A stretch of DNA of 64,000 nucleotides from an uncultured Sphingomonas sp. (GCA_913776255.1 CAJYLV010000009.1:1-64000), one strand, 5' to 3'. Shown: positions 16,911-25,992, numbered from the stretch's first letter. Translations and numbers: made by a program. Notes: generated from the letters alone by a model not told the origin.

Positions 16911-17642
16911 TTGCACGCGCTGATCGTCGCGGCCGGCTATGGCAGCCGGCTGCGCGAGGTGTCACCCTCGAAACCGCTGACGCTGGTCCACGGCGTCGCG
17001 CTGATCGAGCGCGTGCTGCGCGCCGCCCGCGCGGGCGGCGTCACCGACGTCACCGTCGTCACGGGCCATGAGGCCGAGCGGCTCGAGCGGCATCTGGCGC
17101 TCGCCGCCGCGACGCTCGGGCTGCCGGTGCGCTGCGTCCGCACCCCCGACTGGTCGCTGTCGAACGGCCATTCGGTGCTGACCGGCGCCGCGGCGATCGG
17201 CGCGCGCCGGCATTTGCTGATGATGGCCGACCATCTCGTCGATCCGGCGCTAATCGCGCGCGTCGCCGCGGCGCCGGAGGCGGCGCTGACGCTCGGGGTC
17301 GATCGCCGGCTCGACAACCCGCTCGTCGATCTCGACGACGTCACGCGCGTCCGTACCGCTGGCGAGCGGATCGTCGCGATCGGCAAGCATCTGCCCGATT
17401 ACGATTGCTACGACACCGGGGTGTTCGCGGTCGATGCGCGCTTCCACGACGCCCTGCGTGCCTCGATCGCGGCCGGCGGGCCGGGCTCGATCTCGGCCGG
17501 GGTCGAGGCACTTGCCGCGACCGGCGCGGCGCGCGTGGTCGACGTCGGGGACAGCTGGTGGCTCGACGTCGACGATCCCAAGGCGCTGACCCAGGCCGAG
17601 GCGGCGATGGCCGCGCGCGACGCGCACCAGCACGCCGCCTGA
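16911..17642 (+). CDS. Sugar-phosphate-type nucleotidyltransferase, candidate inositol-1-phosphate cytidylyltransferase
   Basis: Nucleotidyltransferase of 243 residues with the GT-A-like fold. The nucleotide loop is ALIVAAGYGSRL, with Lys21 in SPSKPLTLV, and the metal-binding MMADHLVDP is at about residues 103-111. It starts with TTG at 16911, 12 nt after the inositol synthase stop. The family covers CTP:phosphocholine and CTP:inositol-1-phosphate cytidylyltransferases. Between an inositol synthase and a CDP-alcohol transferase, the inositol activity is the most economical reading. No sequence feature seen here proves CTP or inositol specificity. Confidence 0.85.
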   Translation: MHALIVAAGYGSRLREVSPSKPLTLVHGVALIERVLRAARAGGVTDVTVVTGHEAERLERHLALAAATLGLPVRCVRTPDWSLSNGHSVLTGAAAIGARRHLLMMADHLVDPALIARVAAAPEAALTLGVDRRLDNPLVDLDDVTRVRTAGERIVAIGKHLPDYDCYDTGVFAVDARFHDALRASIAAGGPGSISAGVEALAATGAARVVDVGDSWWLDVDDPKALTQAEAAMAARDAHQHAA

Positions 17643-17727
17643 CAGCAACAAAATCTCACCGGCCAGTCCGGAACACGCCAGCAACACAGGTTATTGGTCC
17701 CGGCGAATCTGATCGTCGGAGAAGCCA

Positions 17728-17919
17728 ATGTCGCACGACCCTCGTCCGCTCGCCCAGCGCAGCATCGCCGGCTGGCCCGCCCTGCTCGTGATCTGCGCGC
17801 TGATCGTCGGCGTCCTCTACCTGACGCTCGGTCGCAACGAGCCCGCCGCGCGCGTCAAGCCGGCGACCGGCTCCGCGCAAGCGATGGCGCTCGCCGCCGA
17901 GCAGCCAGCGCGGCGGTAG
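17728..17919 (+). CDS. Small single-pass membrane protein
   Basis: Protein of 63 residues with a cytosolic N-terminus of about 15 residues, one hydrophobic helix (WPALLVICALIVGVLYLTL) and a short Ala-rich tail. A GGAG ribosome site precedes the ATG. I know no function for it. Its coding status rests on the ribosome site, the clean helix and the codon pattern. Confidence 0.6.
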   Translation: MSHDPRPLAQRSIAGWPALLVICALIVGVLYLTLGRNEPAARVKPATGSAQAMALAAEQPARR

Positions 17920-17925
17920 CGTCCT

Positions 17926-18027
17926 CGTCATCCCGGACTTGATCCGGGATCCCGCTTTGCCCGGCAAGAAAAGAAGCGGGACCCGGATCAAGGCTCTCCT
18001 GAGCTTGTCGAAGGGTCCGGGGTGACG
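17926..18027. repeat. Inverted repeat, CCCGGACTTGATCCGGG family
   Basis: The left arm begins CGTCATCCCGGACTTGATCC, and the right arm returns as CCCGGATCAAGG and ends GGGGTGACG. The right arm also contains a CCTGAGCTTGTCGAAGG unit, a second common sphingomonad repeat, so the element looks composite. Confidence 0.8.
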
Positions 18028-18049
18028 AACGAGGGTCTGCGGAAGGGCC

Positions 18050-18406
18050 ATGGTCACGGATCAACGCCCCGGCCCGCGCGTTCCTTCCCGCATGACCGAC
18101 CCCGTCGACCCCCAGCATCGCCGCCGGACCGCCTTCGACAAGGACACCGGCAAGTTCGGCCAAGGCTATACGCTCGACGACGAGCGCAAGCTCGCCGCCG
18201 ACATGCCCGCCGGCTCCGTCGCGCCCCGACCGTCGCAGCTCGACGAATCGGACGGCGACGCTGGCCGCCGCGCATCGTTCGATCCCGCGACCGGCGCGGT
18301 CCGCGGGAGCGGCGCGAGCGCCGGTGGCGGCCACGACGGCGAGGATCCGGGCGACGATCGCGCGGGCGGCTCCGGCGCACCGCTGACCGGGGTCGGCACG
18401 GACTGA
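18050..18406 (+). CDS. Small hydrophilic hypothetical protein
   Basis: Protein of 118 residues rich in Asp, Gly, Arg and Ala, without hydrophobic segments. The N-terminal half contains RTAFDKDTGKFGQGYTLDDE, and the same idea recurs as RRASFDPATGAVRGS, so it carries two related FDxxTGxxxG units. ATG 18050 has a GGAAGG ribosome site; ATG 18092 is an alternative. It ends 5 nt before the next gene and is probably co-transcribed with it. Function unknown. Confidence 0.6.
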   Translation: MVTDQRPGPRVPSRMTDPVDPQHRRRTAFDKDTGKFGQGYTLDDERKLAADMPAGSVAPRPSQLDESDGDAGRRASFDPATGAVRGSGASAGGGHDGEDPGDDRAGGSGAPLTGVGTD

Positions 18407-18411
18407 CGATC

Positions 18412-19551
18412 GTGGCGGCCGAATTCGACATCGTCCTGTTCGGCGCGACCGGCTTCACCGGCAGGCTCGTCGCCGAATATTTCGCCCAGCGCGACCCGGA
18501 CGGGCTGCGCTGGGCGATCGCCGGCCGCTCTGCCGACAAATTGACGGCACTCGGGCTCGGCGTGCCGATCGTCATCGCGGACAGCGACGACACCGCCGCG
18601 CTGGAGGCGATGTGCCGCCGCGCCACCGTCGTCATCAGCACCGTCGGGCCCTACCAGCTCCACGGCGGCAAGCTGGTCGCCGCCTGCGCCGCCACCGGCA
18701 CCGCCTATGTCGACCTGTGCGGCGAGCCGGCGTGGATGCGCCAGATGATCGACGCGCATCACGACGAAGCGCAGCGCAGCGGCGCGCGGATCGTCTTCTC
18801 GTGCGGGTTCGATTCGATCCCCTTCGATCTCGGCGTGATGACGGTGCAGGAGGCCGCGCTCGCGCGCTTCGGCACGCCCGTTCCACGCATCAAGGCGCGC
18901 GTCCGGCGCATGAAGGGCGGCTTCTCCGGCGGCACCGCGGCCAGTCTCAAGGCGACGCTCGCCGCTGCCGCACGCCAGCCGTCGCTGTTCGGGCTGCTCA
19001 GCGATCCGTTCGCGCTCACCCCCGGCCATGCCGGCCCGCATCAGCCAACCGGGCTGCTCCCGGAGTTCGACCCGACGCTCCAGTCATGGGTCGCACCGTT
19101 CATCATGGCACCGATCAACACCAAGAACGTCCACCGCACCAACTTCCTGCTCGGGCAGCGCTGGGGCGATCTGGTCTATGACGAGATGGTGGTGACCGGG
19201 CTCGGCGATCTCGGCAAGGCCGCCGCCGACGCGCTGGTCAAGCTCAACCCGTTCGCGGGCGACAAGGCGCCCAAGTCGGGCGACGGCCCATCGAAGGAAG
19301 AACGCGACGCCGGTCATTTCGACATCCTCTTCGCCGGACTGATGCCCGACGGCACCCGCCTCGACGCGGTCGTGACTGGCGACAGCGACCCCGGCTATGG
19401 CTGCACCTCCAAGATGCTCGCCGAGAGCGCGCTGTGCCTGCTCCGCGACATTGAGGCGGCCGGCGGCATCTGGACGCCGGGCGCGATCATGGGCGTGCCG
19501 TTGCGCGACCGCCTGATCGCCCGCGCGGGGATGACGTTTACGGCGGGCTGA
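18412..19551 (+). CDS. Saccharopine dehydrogenase NADP-binding family reductase
   Basis: Protein of 379 residues with an N-terminal Rossmann domain (IVLFGATGFTGRLVAEYF; AGRSADKL; STVGPYQLHGGKLV) and a family C-terminal domain (YVDLCGEP, FSCGFDSIPFDLG, GGTAAS). It resembles the trans-acting enoyl reductase group known from mycobacterial lipid synthesis, and related proteins are found widely with unknown substrates. The start is GTG 18412; no ATG fits the conserved beginning. There is no polyketide or lipid synthesis gene beside it. Confidence 0.82.
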   Translation: MAAEFDIVLFGATGFTGRLVAEYFAQRDPDGLRWAIAGRSADKLTALGLGVPIVIADSDDTAALEAMCRRATVVISTVGPYQLHGGKLVAACAATGTAYVDLCGEPAWMRQMIDAHHDEAQRSGARIVFSCGFDSIPFDLGVMTVQEAALARFGTPVPRIKARVRRMKGGFSGGTAASLKATLAAAARQPSLFGLLSDPFALTPGHAGPHQPTGLLPEFDPTLQSWVAPFIMAPINTKNVHRTNFLLGQRWGDLVYDEMVVTGLGDLGKAAADALVKLNPFAGDKAPKSGDGPSKEERDAGHFDILFAGLMPDGTRLDAVVTGDSDPGYGCTSKMLAESALCLLRDIEAAGGIWTPGAIMGVPLRDRLIARAGMTFTAG

Positions 19552-19594
19552 TCTCGCTCGTCAGCTCGTGTCTGACGCACACTGACCTTCCAGT

Positions 19595-19673
19595 CCGTCA
19601 TTGCGAGCGTAGCGAAGCAATCCAGTGCCGAACCAGGACGCCCTGGATTGCTTCGCTACGCTCGCAATGACGG
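19595..19673. repeat. 31-bp perfect inverted repeat, GCGAGCGTAGCGAAGCAATC family
   Basis: Bases 19595-19625 and 19643-19673 are exact reverse complements around a 17-nt centre. A second copy with diverged arms lies at 52986-53062. It separates the reductase gene from the convergent kinase gene. Confidence 0.92.
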
Positions 19674-19709
19674 TCGTGCTCGGATCGCTCCGGACGCCCG
19701 GCGTAGGGC

Positions 19710-22700
19710 CTACCCCTCCTCCTCGGACGCGGTTTCGCGCTCGACCTGCCCGCCCAGCACCGCCAGCAACTCCCGCGCGCTATACGGCTTGGCGAGCAGG
19801 TGCATGTTCGGCGCTGCCACCTCAACAGCCCCGATGTCACCGCTCGCCACGACGATGCGGATGCCGGGATGCAGCTCGGTGGCGCGTGCGGCCAGTTCGA
19901 TCCCCGACGATCCCGGCAGATGCACGTCGGTCACCAGCAGGTCGATCGGCGCGGTCTGCAACGCCGCCATCGCTTCCTCGGCACTCGCGGCATCGACCAC
20001 GACATGCCCGGCCTCCTGCAACACCTCGGCGGTGGCGCTGCGGATCAGCGCATCGTCCTCGACCAGCAGAATCGTCCGCCGCGTCGCGGCGGGCTCGGCC
20101 GCACGCGGCAGCGGCGGCACGCGCGGCGCAAGGCTCTGCTGGCGCTGCCCCTGGTTGGCGAGCACGTGCCGGACCTTCCGCGCCAGCGCCTCGCGCGTGT
20201 ACGGCTTGGACAGCAGCTCGACGCCCGCATCCAGCCGCCCGCCGTGGACGATCGAATTCTCGGTGTAGCCGCTGGTGAACAGCACCGCGATATCGGGCAG
20301 CCGCTCGCGCGCCTTGCGCGCCAGCTCGGGGCTCTTGAGCGTCCCCGGCATCACCACGTCGGTGAACAGCAGGTCGATCGGGATGCCGCTCTCGACGACG
20401 CTCAGCGCGCTCTGCGCATCGACCGCCTTGAGCACGCGATAGCCGAGGTCGCCCAGCATCTCGACGACGGTGGCGCGGACCTCGTCATCGTCCTCGACCA
20501 CCAGTACCGTCTCGGTGCCGCCGGTGATCGGGCCGTTGTCGAGCACCACCTCGACGTCCTCGCGCTCCAGCGCACGCGGCAGGTAGAGGCGGATCGTCGA
20601 GCCGTGCCCCGGCTCCGAATAGATGTTCACATGCCCGCCGGACTGTTTGACGAAGCCATAGACCATCGACAGCCCCAGCCCCGAGCCCTTGCCCTCCGCC
20701 TTGGTGGAGAAGAACGGCTCGAACACCTTGGCGACCACTTCGTCGGACATGCCACAGCCGGTGTCGGTCACCGCCAGCATCACATATTGCCCCGGCTCCA
20801 CCTCGTCATGCCGGCGGGCGTAATCGTCGTCGAGATGCGCGTTCGCCAGCTCGATCGTCAGCTTGCCCTGCCCGTCCATCGCGTCACGCGCGTTGATCGC
20901 GAGGTTGAGCAACGCGTTTTCGATCTGGCCGGGGTCGATGAAGGTGTTCCACAGCCCGCCACCGAAGATCGTCTCGACCTCGATCCCCTCGCCGATCGCG
21001 CGGCGCAGCATGTCGTCCATCCCGCGCACGAAGCGCGTGACGTTGACGACCTTCGGCTCCAGTGCCTGTCGGCGCCCGAACGCCAGCAATTGCGCCGCCA
21101 GCCGCGACCCGCGCGAGACGCCCGCCAGCGCGTTGGCGACGCGCGTCTCGGCGCGCTCGTTGCCGGCGATGTCCTTCTGCAACAGCTGGAGGTTGCCCGA
21201 GACGACCTGCAGCAGATTGTTGAAATCGTGCGCGACGCCGCCGGTCAGCTTGCCGACCGTCTCCATCTTCTGCGCCTGCGCCAGCTTGCGCTCGGCGGCG
21301 TGCCGCGACGCGATCTCCTCGATCACGCGCGTCTCCAGCGTCTCGTTGAGCTGGCGGAGCTGCTCCTCGGCGCGCTCGCGGTGGCGCACCTGCCGTTCGA
21401 GCTGCTCGGCATGGTCGCGCAACGCGGCCTCGGCGGCGCGCTGATGCGTGATGTCGGTATGGACGCCGACCCATTCCGCGACCTCGCCGTGCGCGTCGAT
21501 CCGCGGCACCGCGCGCACCGCGAAGGTCCGCCACGTCCCGCAGTGCCGCCGGACGCGATGCTCGAACACGAACGTCGACTTGGTATCGACCGCCTTGCGC
21601 CACGCGGTCACCGATGCCTGCGCATCGTCGGGATGGACCGCGTCGGCCCAGCCATAACCCTGATATTGCTCGGGCGTCTGCCCGGTCAGCATCGCCCAGC
21701 CGAGCTGTTCGCCGACCATCCGCCCCTCGGCGTCATTGGTCCACAGCACGCCGTGCATCGCCTCCATCGCGGCGCGGAAGCGCGCGTTGCTGGCGTTGAG
21801 CGCTTCCTCGCGCCGCACCCGCTCCTCGACGTCGAGCACGATCACCTGGAAGCCGAGCACCGCGCCCTGTTCGTCGAAGCGCGGCAGATACCGGATGTCG
21901 GCGCGCCGCCACGATCCGTCGCCATGCTGGATCAGCGAATCCTCGACGATCGTCTCGCCGGCCAGCGCGCGGTCCATGAGCGGGCGGCGACGCTCGAAAT
22001 TCTCCGCGCCGATCACGTCGCGGGTGTGACGGCCGATCACGTCGTCCGCGCCGATCCCGAACCATTCGTAATAATGCTGGTTGGCGTAGCGATAGACGAG
22101 GTCGCGATCGATGAACGACACCAGCAACGGCAGCGCGTCGGTGACGGTCCGCAGCTCGGTCTCGCTGGCAGCCAGCCGCCGTTCGAGCAGCAAGCGCGCG
22201 GTGTTGTCGATCACCGTGCACAGCACCCCGCCCGGCGTGCCGTCGCTCTCGATCACCGGGGTGTAGAACAGGTCGAAGAACAATTCGGTCGGCGTGCCCT
22301 CGCGGAGCAGCGTCAGCGGCTGGTCGCGATAGCTGACGACCTCGCCGGTGAGGCCGCGCGCGATGATCGCGCGGTTCCATTCGCTGATCTCGGGGAACAC
22401 CGCCGCCGCCGTCCGGCCCATCGCCTCGGGATGGCGGGCGCCCAGGATCTCGCGATACGCGTCGTTGTAGAGCAGGACGCCCTCGCGTCCCCACATCAGC
22501 ACCTTGGGCACCGGCGAATTGACGACGTTCGCGACCGTCACGCGCAGCGTCGGCGACCAGCGCTCGACGGGGCCGAGCGGGTGCGACGACCACGCACCGT
22601 CGCGGATCATCGCGCCGCACTCGCCACCGCCGACCGGCCAGCCACGCAGCACGTCGCGCGTCGCCGGGCCGTCCCGCAGCAGCTTCAACGCCGTGCGAAC

Positions 22701-22802
22701 GACCTCGCTGGCGTTGCCATAGTCGCCCGTCGCCAGACTGTCGGTGACAAAGGCTTCCAGCTCCGGGGTGAGCGACACATTGCGCGATTGACGTTGGGCC
22801 AT
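19710..22802 (-). CDS. Hybrid histidine kinase with N-terminal ParD-like domain and two receivers
   Basis: Soluble hybrid kinase of 1030 residues. Residues 1-45 read as a ParD-type ribbon-helix-helix antitoxin domain (NVSLTPELEAFVTDSL, YGNASEVVRTALKLL). PAS-like domains follow at about 60-205, 215-330 and 340-455, then a coiled coil, a HisKA helix with His525 (GGVAHDFNNLLQ) and an HATPase (NARDAMD, DTGCGM, GSGLGLSMVYGF, to 745). Receiver 1 (765-880) has Asp815 and receiver 2 (908-1020) has Asp959. Kinases of this PAS/HisKA/receiver form are common in sphingomonads, but the DNA-binding-type N-terminus is not expected. No ParE toxin gene adjoins. A palindrome lies just upstream. Confidence 0.88.
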   Translation of the reverse strand: MAQRQSRNVSLTPELEAFVTDSLATGDYGNASEVVRTALKLLRDGPATRDVLRGWPVGGGECGAMIRDGAWSSHPLGPVERWSPTLRVTVANVVNSPVPKVLMWGREGVLLYNDAYREILGARHPEAMGRTAAAVFPEISEWNRAIIARGLTGEVVSYRDQPLTLLREGTPTELFFDLFYTPVIESDGTPGGVLCTVIDNTARLLLERRLAASETELRTVTDALPLLVSFIDRDLVYRYANQHYYEWFGIGADDVIGRHTRDVIGAENFERRRPLMDRALAGETIVEDSLIQHGDGSWRRADIRYLPRFDEQGAVLGFQVIVLDVEERVRREEALNASNARFRAAMEAMHGVLWTNDAEGRMVGEQLGWAMLTGQTPEQYQGYGWADAVHPDDAQASVTAWRKAVDTKSTFVFEHRVRRHCGTWRTFAVRAVPRIDAHGEVAEWVGVHTDITHQRAAEAALRDHAEQLERQVRHRERAEEQLRQLNETLETRVIEEIASRHAAERKLAQAQKMETVGKLTGGVAHDFNNLLQVVSGNLQLLQKDIAGNERAETRVANALAGVSRGSRLAAQLLAFGRRQALEPKVVNVTRFVRGMDDMLRRAIGEGIEVETIFGGGLWNTFIDPGQIENALLNLAINARDAMDGQGKLTIELANAHLDDDYARRHDEVEPGQYVMLAVTDTGCGMSDEVVAKVFEPFFSTKAEGKGSGLGLSMVYGFVKQSGGHVNIYSEPGHGSTIRLYLPRALEREDVEVVLDNGPITGGTETVLVVEDDDEVRATVVEMLGDLGYRVLKAVDAQSALSVVESGIPIDLLFTDVVMPGTLKSPELARKARERLPDIAVLFTSGYTENSIVHGGRLDAGVELLSKPYTREALARKVRHVLANQGQRQQSLAPRVPPLPRAAEPAATRRTILLVEDDALIRSATAEVLQEAGHVVVDAASAEEAMAALQTAPIDLLVTDVHLPGSSGIELAARATELHPGIRIVVASGDIGAVEVAAPNMHLLAKPYSARELLAVLGGQVERETASEEEG

Positions 22803-22829
22803 GCTGCGAATGTCTGCCTCGCTTCATCC

Positions 22830-22848
22830 TGTGTCAATGAGTGACACA
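22830..22848. promoter_or_regulatory. Palindrome upstream of the ParD-like kinase
   Basis: TGTGTCA-ATGAG-TGACACA is a perfect 7-bp inverted repeat, 28-46 bp before the kinase start at 22802. ParD-type domains bind such palindromes in their own promoters, so this is a candidate autoregulatory operator. Confidence 0.5.
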
Positions 22849-22877
22849 CGACTTATGACCTAGATTGAGCAGGTTAA

Positions 22878-24704
22878 TTATCCGTCAATCCATCCGGCGC
22901 GGAACGCGCGCTGCCGGGCGCTCGGCGTCGCGCCGGTCAGCTCGATCCTGACGATCTCCAGCCGCGGATCGGCGACCGCGCGGATGCTGCGCTGCTGTTC
23001 GCCATCCTGATTCGCGAAGCGGATCGTCACCGTCGCGCCCGGGGTGAGTCGATCCAGCGCCGTCGTCCAGCCGGCGGCGTCGACGATCGGCGCGCCGTTC
23101 ACGGCGATGATCCGGTCCCCCGCCTCCAGCCCGGCGGCATCGAGCGGCGAGCCCGGCACCGGCGTGGCGGCGAGCGTCACGCCGGCCGGGGTCGTGCTGA
23201 CGCCGGGCGCGCCGATCCAGCCGTGCTGCGGCGCCGCCGCGCGCAGCACCAGCCCGGCCTGCGCCAGCAACGGGACGAAGTCGGGCAAGGCGCTGCCCTC
23301 GACCGAGCGCGCGAAGAAGTCGTCGGCGAAGGCGGTATCGCCGGTGACGGTGGCGACGGCGCGGCGCAGGTCGGCGGGCGCATAGGGACGTTCGGTGCGC
23401 CCATAGGTCTGCCACAGATAGCGCATCACGTCGTCGAGCGACCGCTTCGGAAACCGCTGCCGGATCGAGAGGTCGAGCGCCAGCGCCACGACCTGGCCAT
23501 AGGGGTAATAGGACAGGAACACGTCGGGCGCGACCGGGTCGACCGACGTTGCGGCGTCGGCGAAGGGCGCGCGCAGGCTCATCTCCTGCGGGCCGCCGTT
23601 ACGGCGTGCGGGCGAGAACAGCACGGTGTTGAGCGCCCCGGCGGTCGTCCTGGCCCACGCGTCGACATCGGTCAGCCCGGCGCGACGCAGCATCAACGGC
23701 CCGTAGTAATTGGTGAACCCTTCCGCGAACCATAGCGACGGCGTCGCATTGGCGCGCGAGAAGTCGAACGGCTCCAGCTCGCGCGGGCGCAACCGCTCGA
23801 CGTTCCAGGCGTGGAAGAATTCGTGCGAGATCGTCGACAGCTGCCCGACATTGGCGCCGTCGAGCGGGGTCGGTGTGGTCACCACCGTCGAATTGCGGTG
23901 CTCCATCCCGTCGCCCGAGATGCGCGGCATGTAATCGGCGAGGAACGTGTAGCTGCCATGATCGAAGCGCGGCCATTCGCCGAACAGCTTGCGATGCTGC
24001 GGGATCAGCTGCTTCACCTGCGCCGCGAGCCGGTCGACATCGGCGGGGCTGCCGTCATGGTGCACCGCCAGCCGGATCGTATAGCGCGCCCGCCCCTCGC
24101 CGACCGGCCACTCACGCACATCCTGCCGCGCGACCTCGATCGGACTGTCCATCAGATATTGCAGGTCGGGCGCGGCGAAGGTGCCCGGCTGCCCGGCGAC
24201 GGCCGGCAATTGCGTCGCGACCGTCCAGCCGGGATCGGGCGACACGATCCGCACCCGCACCGGCGCCGCGTCGAAGCCGGTCGCCCACAGCAGCGCCGCG
24301 GGCGGGTTGAGATGCGCGTGGCGGGTGTCGATCTGCGCATAGGTGCCGTCGCCGCGATTGCCGAACAATGTGTAGCTGACCACCACCGTCCCGTCGTGCC
24401 CCGCGACGCTCCAGCCATAGGGGTCGGTGCGCGTCAGTGGCAGCGGTCGGCCGGCCCCGTCGCGGGCGGTGACCGCGAAGACGTTCTTGGCGAATTCGTG
24501 GAGCGCGTAGCGGCCGGGCGACGAGCGCGCCATCTGCACGCGCAGCGGCCCGGCGGGCACCCCGCGGAAGGTCGCGACGATCTGCGCACGGTGATGCGCC
24601 GCATCGGGGAACGACAGGTCGTAGCGGACCTCCCGCGCCTGCTGCGCCGCCGCCGGTGTCGCCAGCACCAGCCCGCCCGCCATCATCGCCCCGATCGTCC
24701 GCAT
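22878..24704 (-). CDS. M61 family metallopeptidase with C-terminal PDZ domain
   Basis: Secreted zinc aminopeptidase of 608 residues related to glycyl aminopeptidase. Signal peptide: MRTIGAMMAGGLVLATPAAAQ. The zinc site is HEFFH (294-298) with the downstream Glu at 328 (LWFAEGFTNYYG), and a PDZ domain occupies about 507-592 (AGLEAGDRIIAVNGAPI). ATG 24704 was chosen because AAGGAG lies at the right distance, whereas the ATG two codons upstream (24710) abuts the ribosome site. The gene begins a divergent pair with the SDR gene. Confidence 0.92.
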   Translation of the reverse strand: MRTIGAMMAGGLVLATPAAAQQAREVRYDLSFPDAAHHRAQIVATFRGVPAGPLRVQMARSSPGRYALHEFAKNVFAVTARDGAGRPLPLTRTDPYGWSVAGHDGTVVVSYTLFGNRGDGTYAQIDTRHAHLNPPAALLWATGFDAAPVRVRIVSPDPGWTVATQLPAVAGQPGTFAAPDLQYLMDSPIEVARQDVREWPVGEGRARYTIRLAVHHDGSPADVDRLAAQVKQLIPQHRKLFGEWPRFDHGSYTFLADYMPRISGDGMEHRNSTVVTTPTPLDGANVGQLSTISHEFFHAWNVERLRPRELEPFDFSRANATPSLWFAEGFTNYYGPLMLRRAGLTDVDAWARTTAGALNTVLFSPARRNGGPQEMSLRAPFADAATSVDPVAPDVFLSYYPYGQVVALALDLSIRQRFPKRSLDDVMRYLWQTYGRTERPYAPADLRRAVATVTGDTAFADDFFARSVEGSALPDFVPLLAQAGLVLRAAAPQHGWIGAPGVSTTPAGVTLAATPVPGSPLDAAGLEAGDRIIAVNGAPIVDAAGWTTALDRLTPGATVTIRFANQDGEQQRSIRAVADPRLEIVRIELTGATPSARQRAFRAGWIDG

Positions 24705-24808
24705 CGCCATCTCCTTCGCCACGCCCTTCCAGCACGCGCGGCGCGGATCGGCAATCGCCGGTGGCGTCGGCGAATCTTCATCAAAGGTGAACCGATGGCG
24801 GCACGGCG

Positions 24809-24837
24809 GGTTAGAGAGAAAAGGTTCGCGATATAAT
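24809..24837 (+). promoter_or_regulatory. Possible promoter of the SDR gene
   Basis: A consensus TATAAT (24832-24837) lies 69 bp before the SDR start. The hexamer 17 bp upstream (GGTTAG) is a poor -35, so the call is weak. Confidence 0.3.
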
Positions 24838-24906
24838 GGAACGACTTGCAATGCCCGATCCACGTCTCGCCCCCTCATGTCCGCCGACAGCGACGGAGGC
24901 GACGCG

Positions 24907-25914
24907 ATGACCCCGACGCTCAGGCCGCTCGCCGATCAGGTGATGCTCATCACCGGTGCCAGCTCCGGCATCGGGCTGGTCACCGCCCGGCTCGCAGCGA
25001 AGCGCGGCGCCAAGGTGATGCTGGTCTCGCGTGACGGCGATGCGCTGGTGCGGATCGTCCGCGAGATCACCGATGCGGGCGGCCACGCCGATTTCGCGAC
25101 CGCCGATGTCGGCGACCTGCGCGACGTCCAGCGCGCCGCGACGAAGGCCGTCGAGCGTTTCGGCCGTATCGACACCTGGGTCAACGATGCCGGTGTCGCG
25201 ATCTATGCCAAGCTGCTCGACACGCCGATGGACGAGCATGAGCGTTTGCTGCGCACCAATTACCTCGGCACGGTCCACGGCTGCCTGACCGCGGTCGAGC
25301 ATCTGCAACGCGCGGGCGGTGCGCTCATCACGATCGGCTCGATCGTCTCCGATATCCCCAGCCCGGGCATGGGCGCTTACGCCGCGAGCAAGCATGCGGT
25401 GAAGGGCTATGTCGATTCGCTGCGCATCGAGATCACCGCCGATCGCCTGCCGATCTCGGTGACGCTCATCAAGCCGTCGGGGATCGACACGCCGATCGCC
25501 GACCATGCCGCCAATCATCTCGACGGCGCGGCGCTGCTGCCGCCACCGGTCTATGACCCCGCGTTGGTCGCGGAGGCGATCCTCGACGCCGCGCAGCATC
25601 GCCGCCGCGACGTGACGGTCGGCGGCGGCGGACGCTTGCAGGTGCTGACCGCGCAGCACTTCCCGGGGCTGCTCGACCGGCTCGGTCCGACGCTGCTGCC
25701 GTGGCTGCGCGATCCGAAGCGCGCGCCGAGCCGCCACGACAATCTCGCCGCGCCAGTCGCGAACGGCGAGGAACGCTCGCACGATCAGCACGGTCGGCGG
25801 GTAAGCGTCTACGAGACCGCGGGTCGCCATCCGCTCGTCACCGCGACCGCCGCCGGAGCGGCGATGGGATTGGCGGCTCTGGCCTTTTTGGGTCAGCGGC
25901 GGGTTGACCGCTAG
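24907..25914 (+). CDS. SDR family oxidoreductase with C-terminal membrane anchor
   Basis: Short-chain dehydrogenase of 335 residues. It has the cofactor loop TGASSGIG, NDAG in place of NNAG, the catalytic Ser in GSIVSD and YAASK (Tyr and Lys), then a C-terminal extension ending in a hydrophobic helix (LVTATAAGAAMGLAALAFL). ATG 24907 follows a GGAGG site. Extended SDRs of this kind occur widely in sphingomonads, and the substrate is unknown. The tail would attach it to the inner membrane. Confidence 0.88.
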   Translation: MTPTLRPLADQVMLITGASSGIGLVTARLAAKRGAKVMLVSRDGDALVRIVREITDAGGHADFATADVGDLRDVQRAATKAVERFGRIDTWVNDAGVAIYAKLLDTPMDEHERLLRTNYLGTVHGCLTAVEHLQRAGGALITIGSIVSDIPSPGMGAYAASKHAVKGYVDSLRIEITADRLPISVTLIKPSGIDTPIADHAANHLDGAALLPPPVYDPALVAEAILDAAQHRRRDVTVGGGGRLQVLTAQHFPGLLDRLGPTLLPWLRDPKRAPSRHDNLAAPVANGEERSHDQHGRRVSVYETAGRHPLVTATAAGAAMGLAALAFLGQRRVDR

Positions 25915-25992
25915 GCGGAGAGCCGGAATGTTCGTGGCAATTGCTATGAGAGGGTGGGCCGCTTTGTCTGACGAACGACGCGACGCGTTGAC

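Noticed and set aside
17670..17692. GGAAC followed by GGTT before the small membrane protein, as an EcfG promoter
   Set aside because: The spacer is only 14 nt and the -10 differs from CGTT.
19800..22844. 1014-codon frame antisense to the hybrid kinase
   Set aside because: The composition is Arg/His/Gln/Leu-rich as expected for a mirror frame; all recognisable motifs are on the other strand.
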